From Thalassospira lohafexi (GTDB taxonomy: Bacteria > Pseudomonadota > Alphaproteobacteria > Rhodospirillales > Thalassospiraceae): a stretch of 64,000 nucleotides of DNA. The DNA is taken from positions 477,549 through 541,548 of the forward strand of contig NZ_NXGX01000003.1 of the NCBI RefSeq assembly GCF_002844275.1, given 5' to 3'. Shown piece by piece: positions 9,088-17,498 of the stretch (positions within the stretch are counted from its first letter, which is position 1; each line of letters starts with the position of its first letter). The position numbers and the translations under genes are program-made. The notes beneath the pieces are model-generated. The model worked only from the letters and a program-made list of their open reading frames with translations, ran no database searches and was not told the DNA's origin.

Positions 9088-9636
9088 CTAAAAATATCGT
9101 TCAGCAATCCGAACGATGTCGCCGGGCATGACGATGGTGGCCAGAGTTGCGGTTATGGCAATGCGGTCAGTGTCATTTCCGCGCAGGATTTCGACGTCAT
9201 CTTCATCACCGCGATAGGTCATGCCGCCGCCAAGTGCAATGGCATTGAGCACATTCATCCCCGGCACATAGTCATAGGAGCCGGGTTTATTGACCTCGCC
9301 GACGATAAAGAACGGCCGAAAGGCAATGATTTCAACCGCGATGTCGGGCTGGCGTAAATAGCCGTCCTGATAGGCATCATGGACTTTCTGTCGGGTTTGG
9401 TCGGTCGTCAGGTTGCGAACATCGACCGACCCGATCAACGCCATATTGATCCGTCCGTTGGCATCGACGGTGAACTCACCCGATAGGTCTGCTTCACCAA
9501 ACACCGTCACACGGACCGTATCCCCCGAATTGATGTGATAAATGGTTTGGGCATGTGCTGCCGGGATTGCGCTGCCCGAGAGCACGGTTAAGAAAGCCAG
9601 AACCATCATCAAAAGGGCGTTTGGGTGTTTAAGCAT
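9088..9636 (-). CDS. Polysaccharide biosynthesis/export protein (Wza-like, SLBB)
   Basis: Periplasmic or outer-membrane exporter component for exopolysaccharide. The 182-residue product has a signal peptide ending AHAQ, then the polysaccharide export domain (YHINSGDTVRVTVFGEADLSG) and an SLBB-like segment around FFIVGEVNKPGSYDYVPGMNVLNAIALGGG. There is no lipobox Cys, unlike classic Wza. The ATG at 9636 was chosen because GGAG lies seven bases upstream and the signal peptide starts there; the frame continues to 9735 without support. It is the last gene of a three-gene operon with the beta-barrel and the sugar transferase genes. Confidence 0.88.
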   Translation of the reverse strand: MLKHPNALLMMVLAFLTVLSGSAIPAAHAQTIYHINSGDTVRVTVFGEADLSGEFTVDANGRINMALIGSVDVRNLTTDQTRQKVHDAYQDGYLRQPDIAVEIIAFRPFFIVGEVNKPGSYDYVPGMNVLNAIALGGGMTYRGDEDDVEILRGNDTDRIAITATLATIVMPGDIVRIAERYF

Positions 9637-9637
9637 T

Positions 9638-10861
9638 CTACATCTCCAGCTTGAGGCTGAATTGCGTTTGAAAACGGCGATAGTCATGACCCGAACTGGT
9701 CGAGTTTCGCATGTCATGGGCAATCCCGGCATCAAACCGGGTAAAACGGTTGAGCTGATATGTCATGCCCAACCCGACGCCCGTCGTGCGGTCATGGCGC
9801 GTGGTTTGTCGGAACGCTTCGTCGGTATAATGTGCGTCTGCTGTGATCGAAAGAAAGCGGCGCAATTCATGTGAAACGGTTGCGCCAAAGTCAAAGGCCA
9901 GAATACCACTTGCCCCGGGCAGGGTTGTTTCGCGGACTTGACGCGCGGCTTTGACACCGATGCCAGTCAGCCGTGTGACAGCCCAATTCACATTGGCGCG
10001 CAGCGTATAGTCGGCAATATTGCCAAATGCTGGATCGGCGTAACTTTGGGTCATCCAGCCTGCGGCAACGTCGGCTGTGATCAGATTGGTCAGATCAAAT
10101 CGCAGTCCCCCCAGCATCTGAAACCCGGCAGAATCACGTACCCGGCCGTCATCATCGGGGGTCCGGTCATATTGGCGTTGATTGAGGTTAAACTCGCCAT
10201 AGGCCTCACGCCCCAGATCAAGGGGCATCAACACCCGGATGGTTTCACGGGTTTCAACCCGGTTGCGATCATCATTGGCAATGCGATTGCCATTTTGGTC
10301 GGTGGCATCATCAAAATCCAGACGGCGCAAGGCCAGTTCGGTCTGATAATGCAGATACTGGGTGATGTGTTGCGCGTTAAGGCTTGCCCGTACATCGTTA
10401 AAGACAACCGGTTTGGTTGCGCCAGTGGGGACATCATTTCCCCCGCGGGCATCATGGGCGCGGTGCCATTCAAATGTGCCGTCAAGAACGGTATTGGGGC
10501 CGATATCAAGCGCGATGCCGCTACGGACATCGGCATCCTGATAATTGTCGTCGTCAGAATCGGCATAAAACCCAAGTTCCGCACCGGCCCCCATGTAAAG
10601 TTTCAGGTAACGCCATTCAGATTGCAGGCGTAAACGCGGTGCGATTTCGGTGATGACATCTGACGTCGGAGCGTCGTCTGTCAGATAGATGTTGTCATCA
10701 AACCGTTCGCGGACAGAAACATCGGGCGATATTACAAACCGACCCATTCGTATGCCGGTGTCCTCAGATGGCGTGTTGGTTTGCGTGTGTCCCGATGTCT
10801 GGACAAGTGAAAGGGCTAAAACCGGCGCAAATACCGTAATTATCAAACGCCCGGCCGCCAT
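9638..10861 (-). CDS. Outer-membrane beta-barrel protein (BBP2_2-like) of an exopolysaccharide module
   Basis: 407 residues with an N-terminal signal sequence, then a long series of alternating hydrophobic and polar strands typical of an outer-membrane barrel (PDVSVRERFDDNIYLT near residues 48-63), ending near the C-terminus in FQTQFSLKLEM. This matches the putative beta-barrel family often linked to exopolysaccharide export genes. Its start overlaps the stop of the upstream sugar transferase (ATGA), and the downstream export gene begins immediately after it, so the three are almost surely co-translated. It may form the outer-membrane pore or anchor for the polymer. The exact function is unproven. 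Confidence 0.78.
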   Translation of the reverse strand: MAAGRLIITVFAPVLALSLVQTSGHTQTNTPSEDTGIRMGRFVISPDVSVRERFDDNIYLTDDAPTSDVITEIAPRLRLQSEWRYLKLYMGAGAELGFYADSDDDNYQDADVRSGIALDIGPNTVLDGTFEWHRAHDARGGNDVPTGATKPVVFNDVRASLNAQHITQYLHYQTELALRRLDFDDATDQNGNRIANDDRNRVETRETIRVLMPLDLGREAYGEFNLNQRQYDRTPDDDGRVRDSAGFQMLGGLRFDLTNLITADVAAGWMTQSYADPAFGNIADYTLRANVNWAVTRLTGIGVKAARQVRETTLPGASGILAFDFGATVSHELRRFLSITADAHYTDEAFRQTTRHDRTTGVGLGMTYQLNRFTRFDAGIAHDMRNSTSSGHDYRRFQTQFSLKLEM

Positions 10862-11556
10862 CAGGTCACATCCCTGGTCTGAAGAAGCCTTGGGCGCTTT
10901 GTCGATGCGGTTAATGGCAGCAAAACCGTGCCGATCAGAATAGCCAGATCAAAGAGAAAATGCTGCTTTGAAATATAGGCAAGATCATGGGCCACACGTT
11001 CGGCCAGATGGTGCTGGCATGTGACGGGACCCCGCCAGCCCCGGATTTGCGCCCAGCCGGTCAAGCCCGGCTTTACTGCAAGACGGTCTTCGTATTCGGG
11101 CAGTATGGATGCAAAAAGAATATGGTCGGAAATTGTATGGGGTCTTGGACCCACCAGCGACATGTCCCCGCGCAAGATATTGAAAAGTTGCGGCAGTTCG
11201 TCAAGCCCACTGCATCTCAGCAACGACAGGATCGATTTTGACCCGTGATCAGGTAAGAAATCTTGCGATTGGTGAGGGCGCGCGCGCAGGGTCCGGAATT
11301 TGAAGATGGTAAAAATCTTCCCGTTCTGTCCGACGCGTTTCTGGGTAAAAATCGGCTGTCTAAAGCCGCAACTCCGGATCAGACCATAGACACACAGCAT
11401 GAGTGGCGCACAGGCAACAACGGCGAGGCTTGCCAGCAATAGATCGCAACACCGTTTGAGGTATGGGTGCGGTGAACACACCGGCTTTGGCCGCCGCACG
11501 GATAATCGCGGGCATATGACACAGGACCGCGATGGATTTGTTTTGACGACAGCCAA
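10861..11556 (-). CDS. Undecaprenyl-phosphate sugar phosphotransferase (bacterial sugar transferase family)
   Basis: Membrane enzyme that starts polymer synthesis by moving a sugar-1-phosphate from a UDP-sugar onto undecaprenyl phosphate. It shows one N-terminal membrane segment (CCDLLLASLAVVACAPLML), then the family motifs FKFRTL, LDELPQLFNILRGDMSLVGPRP and KPGLTGWAQI. At about 231 residues it is the short ExoY/WcaJ-C type, without the long N-terminal membrane domain. The start is a TTG at 11556 with GAGGG about nine bases before; this is uncertain. It is the first gene of the exopolysaccharide operon. No polymerase or flippase is present here, so the module is incomplete or works with remote genes. 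Confidence 0.87.
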   Translation of the reverse strand: MAVVKTNPSRSCVICPRLSVRRPKPVCSPHPYLKRCCDLLLASLAVVACAPLMLCVYGLIRSCGFRQPIFTQKRVGQNGKIFTIFKFRTLRARPHQSQDFLPDHGSKSILSLLRCSGLDELPQLFNILRGDMSLVGPRPHTISDHILFASILPEYEDRLAVKPGLTGWAQIRGWRGPVTCQHHLAERVAHDLAYISKQHFLFDLAILIGTVLLPLTASTKRPRLLQTRDVT

Positions 11557-11693
11557 CCCCTTGATGCCCTCACATTTCCCTAATGCAGCATAGCAGCATG
11601 TTAAACTCAGGGTAGTGCAAAAATGATGTATTTCAACATGATATGTTGCGGGTCTTTGGTCTTGTCAGAAAATATCTTCGCCGTTATCCGTGT

Positions 11694-12665
11694 TCAGGAT
11701 CGCAAAGACGGGATGGTGGATAGAACCGCTTTCATGAGTTGTGGCTGCCGGTTGACCCCGATCTTCGAGAAGATGGTTTTAAGATACGTCCGCGCAGAAC
11801 TGTGCGAAATGCCAACCAGTTCGGCCGCCTGATCAAGCGAAAGTCCTTCTGCGAGTTTTTGGGTTAATTTTGCTTCTGAACGGGTCAGGCCAAACAGGTC
11901 CATCAGATCATCAATGGCCGGCGGGCATTGCTGTTGCGGGTCAACCAGAATGACCATAAAGCTTGCCAACCCATCGGACCTCTTGTCCATCCGGCGAACA
12001 AAAAGCGATAGCTTTTCCTCGTCATGTTCCAACGAAAAACTTTGTTGACGGCGCGGCGCAAGGTTGGTGGGAGGATGTAAAAAATGATCGAGCCCATCGG
12101 GCATCGGCGTGAAAACCAGATTGTTTTGCGTGCCGATCCGCACCAGCGATGATGTGCGCATCACCTCGGCGGCCTGGGCATTCATGTGCGATATCGTCTG
12201 TGTTTCATCAATGGCCACCACACCCAGTTGAAACAGGTCAAGAAATGCGGTGGGCAGGGACTCTTCGCTTTGCTCATCACGGCGTTTGAGTTCATCTGCA
12301 ATTCCGCCCAAGATCGTCTGAAGGTTGGTGGGTTTGGGATAAAACCGGTACACGCCAAGTTCATTGACCGCCATCAATGCCGATTGCAAATCGGCATAGC
12401 CGGTCAGCATGACAATAATCAGATCATCACGTGTTTTGCGCAGGTGCGTTGCCAGTTCCAGCCCGGTCATGCCCGGCATGTGGATATCAATGACCGCGGC
12501 GACGATATTGGGCTGTGTCGTGATGGCATCCTGTGCGGAAAAAGGATCGCCAAAAAACACGCCATCCCATTCGGGCATCAGACGGCCAAAGTTGCGCCGA
12601 TGCGATGACAAAAGGTTTTCGTCATCATCGACAAAGGCAATTCGGACCGGCGTTTTGGCAACCAT
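11694..12665 (-). CDS. Response regulator: receiver, middle domain, LuxR-type helix-turn-helix
   Basis: The receiver domain at about 5-125 has acidic DDD at 13-15, phospho-acceptor Asp about 60 in VIDIHMPG, Thr about 88 and Lys about 111. A middle segment at about 140-240 looks PAS-like (VVAIDETQTISHMNAQAAEVM). The C-terminal GerE/LuxR helix-turn-helix reads LTRSEAKLTQKLAEGLS...SARTYLKTIFSKIGVNRQ. It is a DNA-binding transcription factor. GGAGG lies upstream of the ATG at 12665; a TTG at 12701 is less likely. It is divergent from the receiver-EAL gene and lies 137 bp upstream of the exopolysaccharide operon on the same strand, so control of that operon is a reasonable inference. Confidence 0.88.
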   Translation of the reverse strand: MVAKTPVRIAFVDDDENLLSSHRRNFGRLMPEWDGVFFGDPFSAQDAITTQPNIVAAVIDIHMPGMTGLELATHLRKTRDDLIIVMLTGYADLQSALMAVNELGVYRFYPKPTNLQTILGGIADELKRRDEQSEESLPTAFLDLFQLGVVAIDETQTISHMNAQAAEVMRTSSLVRIGTQNNLVFTPMPDGLDHFLHPPTNLAPRRQQSFSLEHDEEKLSLFVRRMDKRSDGLASFMVILVDPQQQCPPAIDDLMDLFGLTRSEAKLTQKLAEGLSLDQAAELVGISHSSARTYLKTIFSKIGVNRQPQLMKAVLSTIPSLRS

Positions 12666-12743
12666 CAGAAAGTGCCCTCCACAAATGGGGATATTGGACA
12701 AGCTACTCTGACACTATTCTTGGCAGCATCAAAGCATTGGCAC

Positions 12744-12761
12744 TGATATCTGCCGATATCA
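12744..12761. promoter_or_regulatory. Inverted repeat in the divergent region between two response-regulator genes
   Basis: TGATATC, four bases TGCC, then GATATCA form a perfect inverted repeat between the two start codons (12665 and 12817). The position suits an operator for one of the two divergent regulators. The binding protein is unknown. Confidence 0.4.
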
Positions 12762-12816
12762 AATGCCGTATCCGAGAAACAAACTGAATTTTTTGAGACG
12801 TCTGGAGTTTCCATTT

Positions 12817-14007
12817 ATGGAAGTGGTTGGTTTGACACGTCCTGTCATTTTGATGGTTGATGATGATGAAAAGCTGCTGGCTGCGGTGCGCCGCACCCTG
12901 TCGGGCAGTTTTGATTTCGTCACTCATACAGATCCAGAAGCCGCCTTTGAATGGCTTGTGAACAACCGCGCCCAGATCGATCTGATTATTGCCGATCTCG
13001 TGATGCCGACCCTTGACGGGATTGGGTTTCTAAAAAAGGCGGCCCGCACAGCACCGACTGTCCCACGTATTTTGCTGTCGGGGAACGTTTCAAACATCTC
13101 GCTGCGCGAGGCCATCAATCAGGCCATGGTGACCCGTGTTTTGGCCAAGCCGGTGTCGGTTGCCGTTCTTAAGGATGCGATTGAGCGGGTCATTCAAACC
13201 AAATGCCCGGCGCCAAAGCCCGCGACTGCGACGGGAATTTCGCCAGCAATGGTCAGTGCGGCGATTGATCGTGCTGATTTCCGCACGGTTTTACAGCCCC
13301 GTTTCCGGGCAAGCGACCTTGCGCTATGTGGCAGCGAGCTCCTGTGCCGTATGCCATCGCTTGAGAAAGAATTTGGCATCGACGAGATTTTCGAGGCCTG
13401 CTGGGATCATCCGGTGATCGATCGTCTGACCAGCCAGTTGATGGCACTGATGATTGATCAAGCGCCGCGGTATCGCGCGCTGATGGAAGATGCGGCCAGC
13501 GTTGCGGTCAATGTTTCGGCCTATTCGCTTAGAAATCCCAAGTTTCTTGAGCTGCTCATCCGGTTTTATGAAAAAATGCGCATGCGCGGGGTTGGTGTGA
13601 CTTTTGAAGTACCTGAACGTCAAATTCAGCCAGATGACCATGATTTGCTTGCAAGTGCTTGTCGCCTGCGCGAACGCGGTATTGCCTTGTTGATTGATGA
13701 TTTTGGTTCGGGGAACAATTCGCTAGAATTGCTGCGTCATGAAGTCTTTGCTGGCATCAAGCTGGATCGGGATCTGATTGGCGGCATCATGACCGATTTT
13801 CTCGATGATGCCTTTGTTGAATGGATTGCGCGGGTTTGTTCCAAGCTGGGTCTGTCGATTTCGGGCAAGGGTATTGAAAATCGTCAACTTGTCGAAAAGT
13901 TACAGATCTACGGGATTACGGAACTACAGGGTTTCTATCTTGGCGGGCCGGTCTCACTTGAAGAATGGGAAGCCGCGGTTGCGGTGCCGTTGAGTGCCTC
14001 TGGTTGA
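12817..14007 (+). CDS. Response regulator with degenerate EAL (c-di-GMP phosphodiesterase-like) domain
   Basis: The receiver domain has phospho-acceptor Asp about 60 (LIIADLVMP). The EAL domain at about 145-390 keeps most metal and substrate residues: Glu174 (in SELL instead of EAL), Asn232, Glu264, Asp294-Asp295 (DDFGSG), Lys315, Asp317 and Gln371. The motif usually written AEGVE reads GKGIE, giving Lys351 where a catalytic Glu is expected, and the flexible loop reads GNNSLELL. It may be a c-di-GMP-binding or protein-interaction output rather than an active phosphodiesterase. The ATG at 12817 has GGAG nine bases upstream; the frame is open back to 12763. It is probably the first gene of an operon with the next two. 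Confidence 0.86.
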   Translation: MEVVGLTRPVILMVDDDEKLLAAVRRTLSGSFDFVTHTDPEAAFEWLVNNRAQIDLIIADLVMPTLDGIGFLKKAARTAPTVPRILLSGNVSNISLREAINQAMVTRVLAKPVSVAVLKDAIERVIQTKCPAPKPATATGISPAMVSAAIDRADFRTVLQPRFRASDLALCGSELLCRMPSLEKEFGIDEIFEACWDHPVIDRLTSQLMALMIDQAPRYRALMEDAASVAVNVSAYSLRNPKFLELLIRFYEKMRMRGVGVTFEVPERQIQPDDHDLLASACRLRERGIALLIDDFGSGNNSLELLRHEVFAGIKLDRDLIGGIMTDFLDDAFVEWIARVCSKLGLSISGKGIENRQLVEKLQIYGITELQGFYLGGPVSLEEWEAAVAVPLSASG

Positions 14008-14088
14008 TGGTTAAAGTATCAAAACGATATCCGGGCCATTGCGAAAGGACGTTCGGCTCAGACTTAAAACATGTATGGGAGTAGGGTT

Positions 14089-14571
14089 ATGAAGATGAAA
14101 TGCTGGGTGAAACTGCTTGTAATGTTTGTTGCGGTGACCGGCCTGTATGCAACGCCGGCAAAGGCTGGCAGCAGTGTGACACTGGCCAAGACAGACGGTA
14201 CATCGGTAACGATTTCCATGGAAAAGCTGATGGAAATGCCGGTAACTGAATTTTATACCTCGACGCCATGGACCAGCGGGATTCAAAAATTCCGCGGTGT
14301 GGATTTTAAACTGCTGCTTGATACCGCGGGCATTGATGCAGATACAGTTCGGGTTTCAGCACTTAATGATTACAGTGTCATGGTGCCCGCCAATGTTTTG
14401 CGGACCGATGGGGCGATCCTTGCCTATCATATGAATGATGCTGAGATGTCGGTCCGTGAAAAAGGTCCGTTCTGGGTTGTCTTCCCCTATGACAAGGATG
14501 TTCGGTTCCAGACCGATGCATATTGGGCCTATTCCGTCTGGCAGGTGAAAGCGATTGATGGCCAAAACTAA
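14089..14571 (+). CDS. Periplasmic oxidoreductase molybdopterin-binding-fold protein (PruR-like)
   Basis: A 160-residue secreted protein: signal peptide with hydrophobic core and cleavage near AKAG, then a small domain with KFRGVDFKLLLDTAG, VRVSALNDYSVMVPANVL, LAYHMNDAEMSVREKGPFWVVFPYD and AYWAYSVWQVKAI. This is the pattern of short stand-alone members of the sulfite-oxidase (SUOX) pterin-binding fold. In Agrobacterium, PruR of this type binds pterins and controls the membrane enzyme DcpA. Here the gene overlaps a histidine kinase gene by 14 bp, so a sensing subunit for that kinase is likely (inference). The conserved Cys that binds molybdenum in true enzymes is not evident. The ATG at 14089 has GGGAG upstream. 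Confidence 0.75.
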   Translation: MKMKCWVKLLVMFVAVTGLYATPAKAGSSVTLAKTDGTSVTISMEKLMEMPVTEFYTSTPWTSGIQKFRGVDFKLLLDTAGIDADTVRVSALNDYSVMVPANVLRTDGAILAYHMNDAEMSVREKGPFWVVFPYDKDVRFQTDAYWAYSVWQVKAIDGQN

Positions 14572-16075
14572 ATCATTCTTTGCCAAGATTTCGGGACGGA
14601 CGGTATTTGCCGTCCTGGTCTTGTTTCTGATCCTGTACGCGGTTCTGTCGACATCAATCGTCCATAAACTCGAAGATGAACGGTTTACTTATCGTGAAAA
14701 CTTCGTCTGGGCGGTGTTTCAGGTCCAGCGACAGTATCTTGTCCTGCAACGCGATATTCAGGCCGCATTGGCAGCACCCGAGGTGACCGACGAAGCCGTC
14801 GAAAACATCATGCTCGGCTATGAGCTTTTGGTCAGCCGTGTCTTTTTGTTGCGCGACGGGGATGGTTTTACCGTGCTGTTTTCCGTACCCGAAGTCACCG
14901 ACCTGATCGCAACACTCGAAAAGCAGATCGTGGTGATTGATGATGAAATCGTCGTGATGAGCGAACCGCATGAACTGATTACCGAACTGGCCCGGTTGCT
15001 CGAACCTTTGGGTGATCCGCTTCAGCAGGCGGTGGTGCGGACCACCAATTTTGTCTCGGTCTATAACACCAATAATATTTCCGGGGTGAAGAACGATATC
15101 GAGACATTGTCTTATCTGTTCTTCTTTGGCGTGTTTGCCATGGGGCTTTTGGGGTTATTTATGATCCGCCAGCGCCAGCGCGCCTTTGCGGCGGATATCG
15201 CCGCACAGAAAGCCCGTCAGGAACAGCAAGTCATCGAAGAAGCCGCCGATTACGCCAAAATGCATGCGCTTGGGACGCTGGCGGGGGGCGTTGCCCATGA
15301 AATCAATACACCGGCGCAATATATCCAGAACAATCTTGAATTCCTGTCTGACAGCTTTGCTGATTTGATGGGCGCGATCAAACGCGACAATCCGGCAGAC
15401 GACGCGCGGCTTGATCTTGATAAGGGCAAGATTGATTTTCTGACCGCAGAAGTCCCGATGGCGATTGATGAAAGCATTCAGGGTCTTGACCGCATTGCTG
15501 AAATTGTCCGGGGCATTCGCAAATTTGCCCATCCCGCGACCGATATTGTCGAACGGATTTCAATCACCGAAGAAATCGATACGGCCATCACATTGACGCG
15601 CAATGAGGTTAAACACATCGCCGATCTTGAAGTCGGTATGCAAACCGATGTCACCGAAATCAATGGACGTCGCAACCATCTGTCTCAGGCCTTGATCAAC
15701 CTTATTGTCAATGCGTCGCAGGCGATTAAGGAAACTGGTCAGCGCCGTGGCCGAATTGATCTTGTGGTCAAATCCGATGACAGAAATGTCTATATCCATG
15801 TGCGCGACAATGGTGGGGGGGTTCCCGACACAGTGCGCGACCGGATTTTCGATTATTTCTTTACCACAAAGGAACGCGGTGTTGGTACCGGGCAGGGGCT
15901 TCCGATTTGTCGCAAGCTTCTTCAGGATGATTTTAACGGCGATTTGACCCTGTCAGACGATTATCACGGCGGGGCAGAATTCGTGATCCGATTGCCAAAA
16001 CCCGATCAGGATGACGCGGTCAGCCGCCAGACCGACCACGAAGGGCCAAGTGATCTGGGCCTGCTGTTGCGTTAA
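14558..16075 (+). CDS. Membrane sensor histidine kinase
   Basis: 505 residues: membrane segment at about 13-34, periplasmic helical domain of some 150 residues, membrane segment at about 184-203, a cytoplasmic coiled linker, then a dimerisation helix with GTLAGGVAHEINTPAQYI (His about 247). The ATPase domain has the N-box LINLIVNASQAI (Asn about 385), G1 VRDNGGGVP, the F-box FFTTK and G2 GVGTGQGLPI. No receiver or diguanylate cyclase domain is fused. The start overlaps the PruR-like gene; AGGTGA precedes the ATG at 14558. With the PruR-like protein as likely periplasmic partner, it may phosphorylate the neighbouring response regulators, none of which has another kinase nearby. Confidence 0.9.
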   Translation: MAKTKSFFAKISGRTVFAVLVLFLILYAVLSTSIVHKLEDERFTYRENFVWAVFQVQRQYLVLQRDIQAALAAPEVTDEAVENIMLGYELLVSRVFLLRDGDGFTVLFSVPEVTDLIATLEKQIVVIDDEIVVMSEPHELITELARLLEPLGDPLQQAVVRTTNFVSVYNTNNISGVKNDIETLSYLFFFGVFAMGLLGLFMIRQRQRAFAADIAAQKARQEQQVIEEAADYAKMHALGTLAGGVAHEINTPAQYIQNNLEFLSDSFADLMGAIKRDNPADDARLDLDKGKIDFLTAEVPMAIDESIQGLDRIAEIVRGIRKFAHPATDIVERISITEEIDTAITLTRNEVKHIADLEVGMQTDVTEINGRRNHLSQALINLIVNASQAIKETGQRRGRIDLVVKSDDRNVYIHVRDNGGGVPDTVRDRIFDYFFTTKERGVGTGQGLPICRKLLQDDFNGDLTLSDDYHGGAEFVIRLPKPDQDDAVSRQTDHEGPSDLGLLLR

Positions 16076-16090
16076 ACACGCCGCCAAAGC

Positions 16091-17320
16091 TTACCGGGCT
16101 GCGATCCGTTCTTGGGGCAGATGGCGTTCAAGGCACATCTGTTCCCACTGCGGCCAAATGGTTTCGGCCTGGCATTTATGAATAAATCCGGTCGCTAGGT
16201 CATACTTCATGGCCCGGCCCGCACCATCTGTCCCGATTTTGCGGGCGAAATGCTGGGCGGCATAAACCATCAGAAGACTTTCCGAATGATGGGTTGGGGC
16301 TGATTCCGGGCGGTGATGAAACGCAATGTTTTCCACAATTTCGTGGCGGAATCCCCAAAGCGCGCACAGGCATGCCGATACGGCAGGATGGGCAATCCCG
16401 ATTTCTGCGATCTCGGCTGAGACGATGTCACAGGTATCGCGGTCCGCAGTTTCGCGGCTTGATGCGTAAAGGTCAGGCCGTATGCGCGCAAAGATGTTTT
16501 CGCCAATATGACACAGCAAGGCCGCCGCCCGGACATAGTCAATAAATTCGGATGGATGGTTTTGTTGGCGTGCAATGTCGGCGGCGATTTGACCCAGAAT
16601 CAGGGACCGATGAAGTTTGACATCAATTTGGTTAATCGCAAGCCCGTTGGGCGCGCCCATTTCGGCCCAGAGAATGCAAAGTGCCTTGGTGCTTTCAAAG
16701 CCCAGCATGTCGACCAGATCAATAAAATCGATGGACGCGTTTTGCGCAATAAGGCCTTCACGACGGGCCAGTTCACGGGCAAGGGCGGTTAAGCCCGGGT
16801 GATCATTGGCAAAGTCAGCCAGTTCCGTATGACTGTGTGGGCCGCGAAATTGCAAAATCAGATGGAGACGGTGAAAGACCGGCGGCCAGATTTGATCGTC
16901 GGGCATGCATTGCAGCAAATCGAGCAATTGCGGGTCACGCAGATAAGCCTGCAAAATCAGACCGCGTTCGACGGCATGAATGATATCGGTATCGGTGCAC
17001 GGTTTGGCAAGAAAATGATGGGTGGCCGCGGTGCCATTTTGAATTGCGGCCTCATCAGCATAACCAGACAGCAGGATACGTGATGTTTGTGGAAATCGTT
17101 TTGCAACGATCCTAAGGAATTCGGCACCATCCATCACTGGCATGCGCATGTCGGAAATAACCACATCGGCGGGCTGCTGATCGAGTTTATCCAGCGCGTC
17201 TTTGGCGCTGCCACAGAACGCGATTGTCCAGTTTGGCCGTTTAGTTATCATTCGACGGCGAAGGCCGTTCAAAACGTTGGGATCATCATCGACAAAGATG
17301 ATGGATATACGTTCGGTCAT
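16091..17320 (-). CDS. Response regulator with HDOD output domain
   Basis: The receiver domain has DDD at about 11-13, phospho-acceptor Asp about 57 (VISDMRMP) and the LLSGYAD segment. An HDOD domain at about 150-370 follows, with LARREGLIAQ and a helical core including LCHIGENIFARIRPD. HDOD domains are usually non-catalytic relatives of HD phosphohydrolases and act as protein-interaction outputs. GGAG lies six bases before the ATG at 17320; the longer open frame to 17392 has no support. It converges with the kinase gene with only 15 bp between the stops, which ties it to the signalling island by position. Confidence 0.87.
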   Translation of the reverse strand: MTERISIIFVDDDPNVLNGLRRRMITKRPNWTIAFCGSAKDALDKLDQQPADVVISDMRMPVMDGAEFLRIVAKRFPQTSRILLSGYADEAAIQNGTAATHHFLAKPCTDTDIIHAVERGLILQAYLRDPQLLDLLQCMPDDQIWPPVFHRLHLILQFRGPHSHTELADFANDHPGLTALARELARREGLIAQNASIDFIDLVDMLGFESTKALCILWAEMGAPNGLAINQIDVKLHRSLILGQIAADIARQQNHPSEFIDYVRAAALLCHIGENIFARIRPDLYASSRETADRDTCDIVSAEIAEIGIAHPAVSACLCALWGFRHEIVENIAFHHRPESAPTHHSESLLMVYAAQHFARKIGTDGAGRAMKYDLATGFIHKCQAETIWPQWEQMCLERHLPQERIAAR

Positions 17321-17435
17321 GGGTGTCTCCACGGGCCTTGTTGGGTGATGGCAGCAACCATATGGTCGCGTAGCCGATGACGTAATCTTCAACCTTTCCG
17401 CACGTTCTCAATACCCCCAAATGAGGATAAAAATA

Positions 17436-17466
17436 AAAACGGGCACCTTTTGCAGGCGCCCGTTTT
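17436..17466 (-). terminator. Terminator after the DoxX gene
   Basis: Stem AAAACGGGC(A)CC / GG(C)GCCCGTTTT with loop TTTTGCA, followed on the minus strand by a T-rich run. It lies 33 bp past the DoxX stop codon and upstream of the HDOD regulator gene. Confidence 0.8.
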
Positions 17467-17498
17467 GAGTAGATATGTTGGCTTTGGCGATCCGTGGA

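Noticed and set aside
16076..16090. Possible terminator between the convergent kinase and HDOD regulator genes
   Set aside because: The 15-bp gap holds no hairpin by eye; the genes may overlap in their 3' ends or end inside each other.
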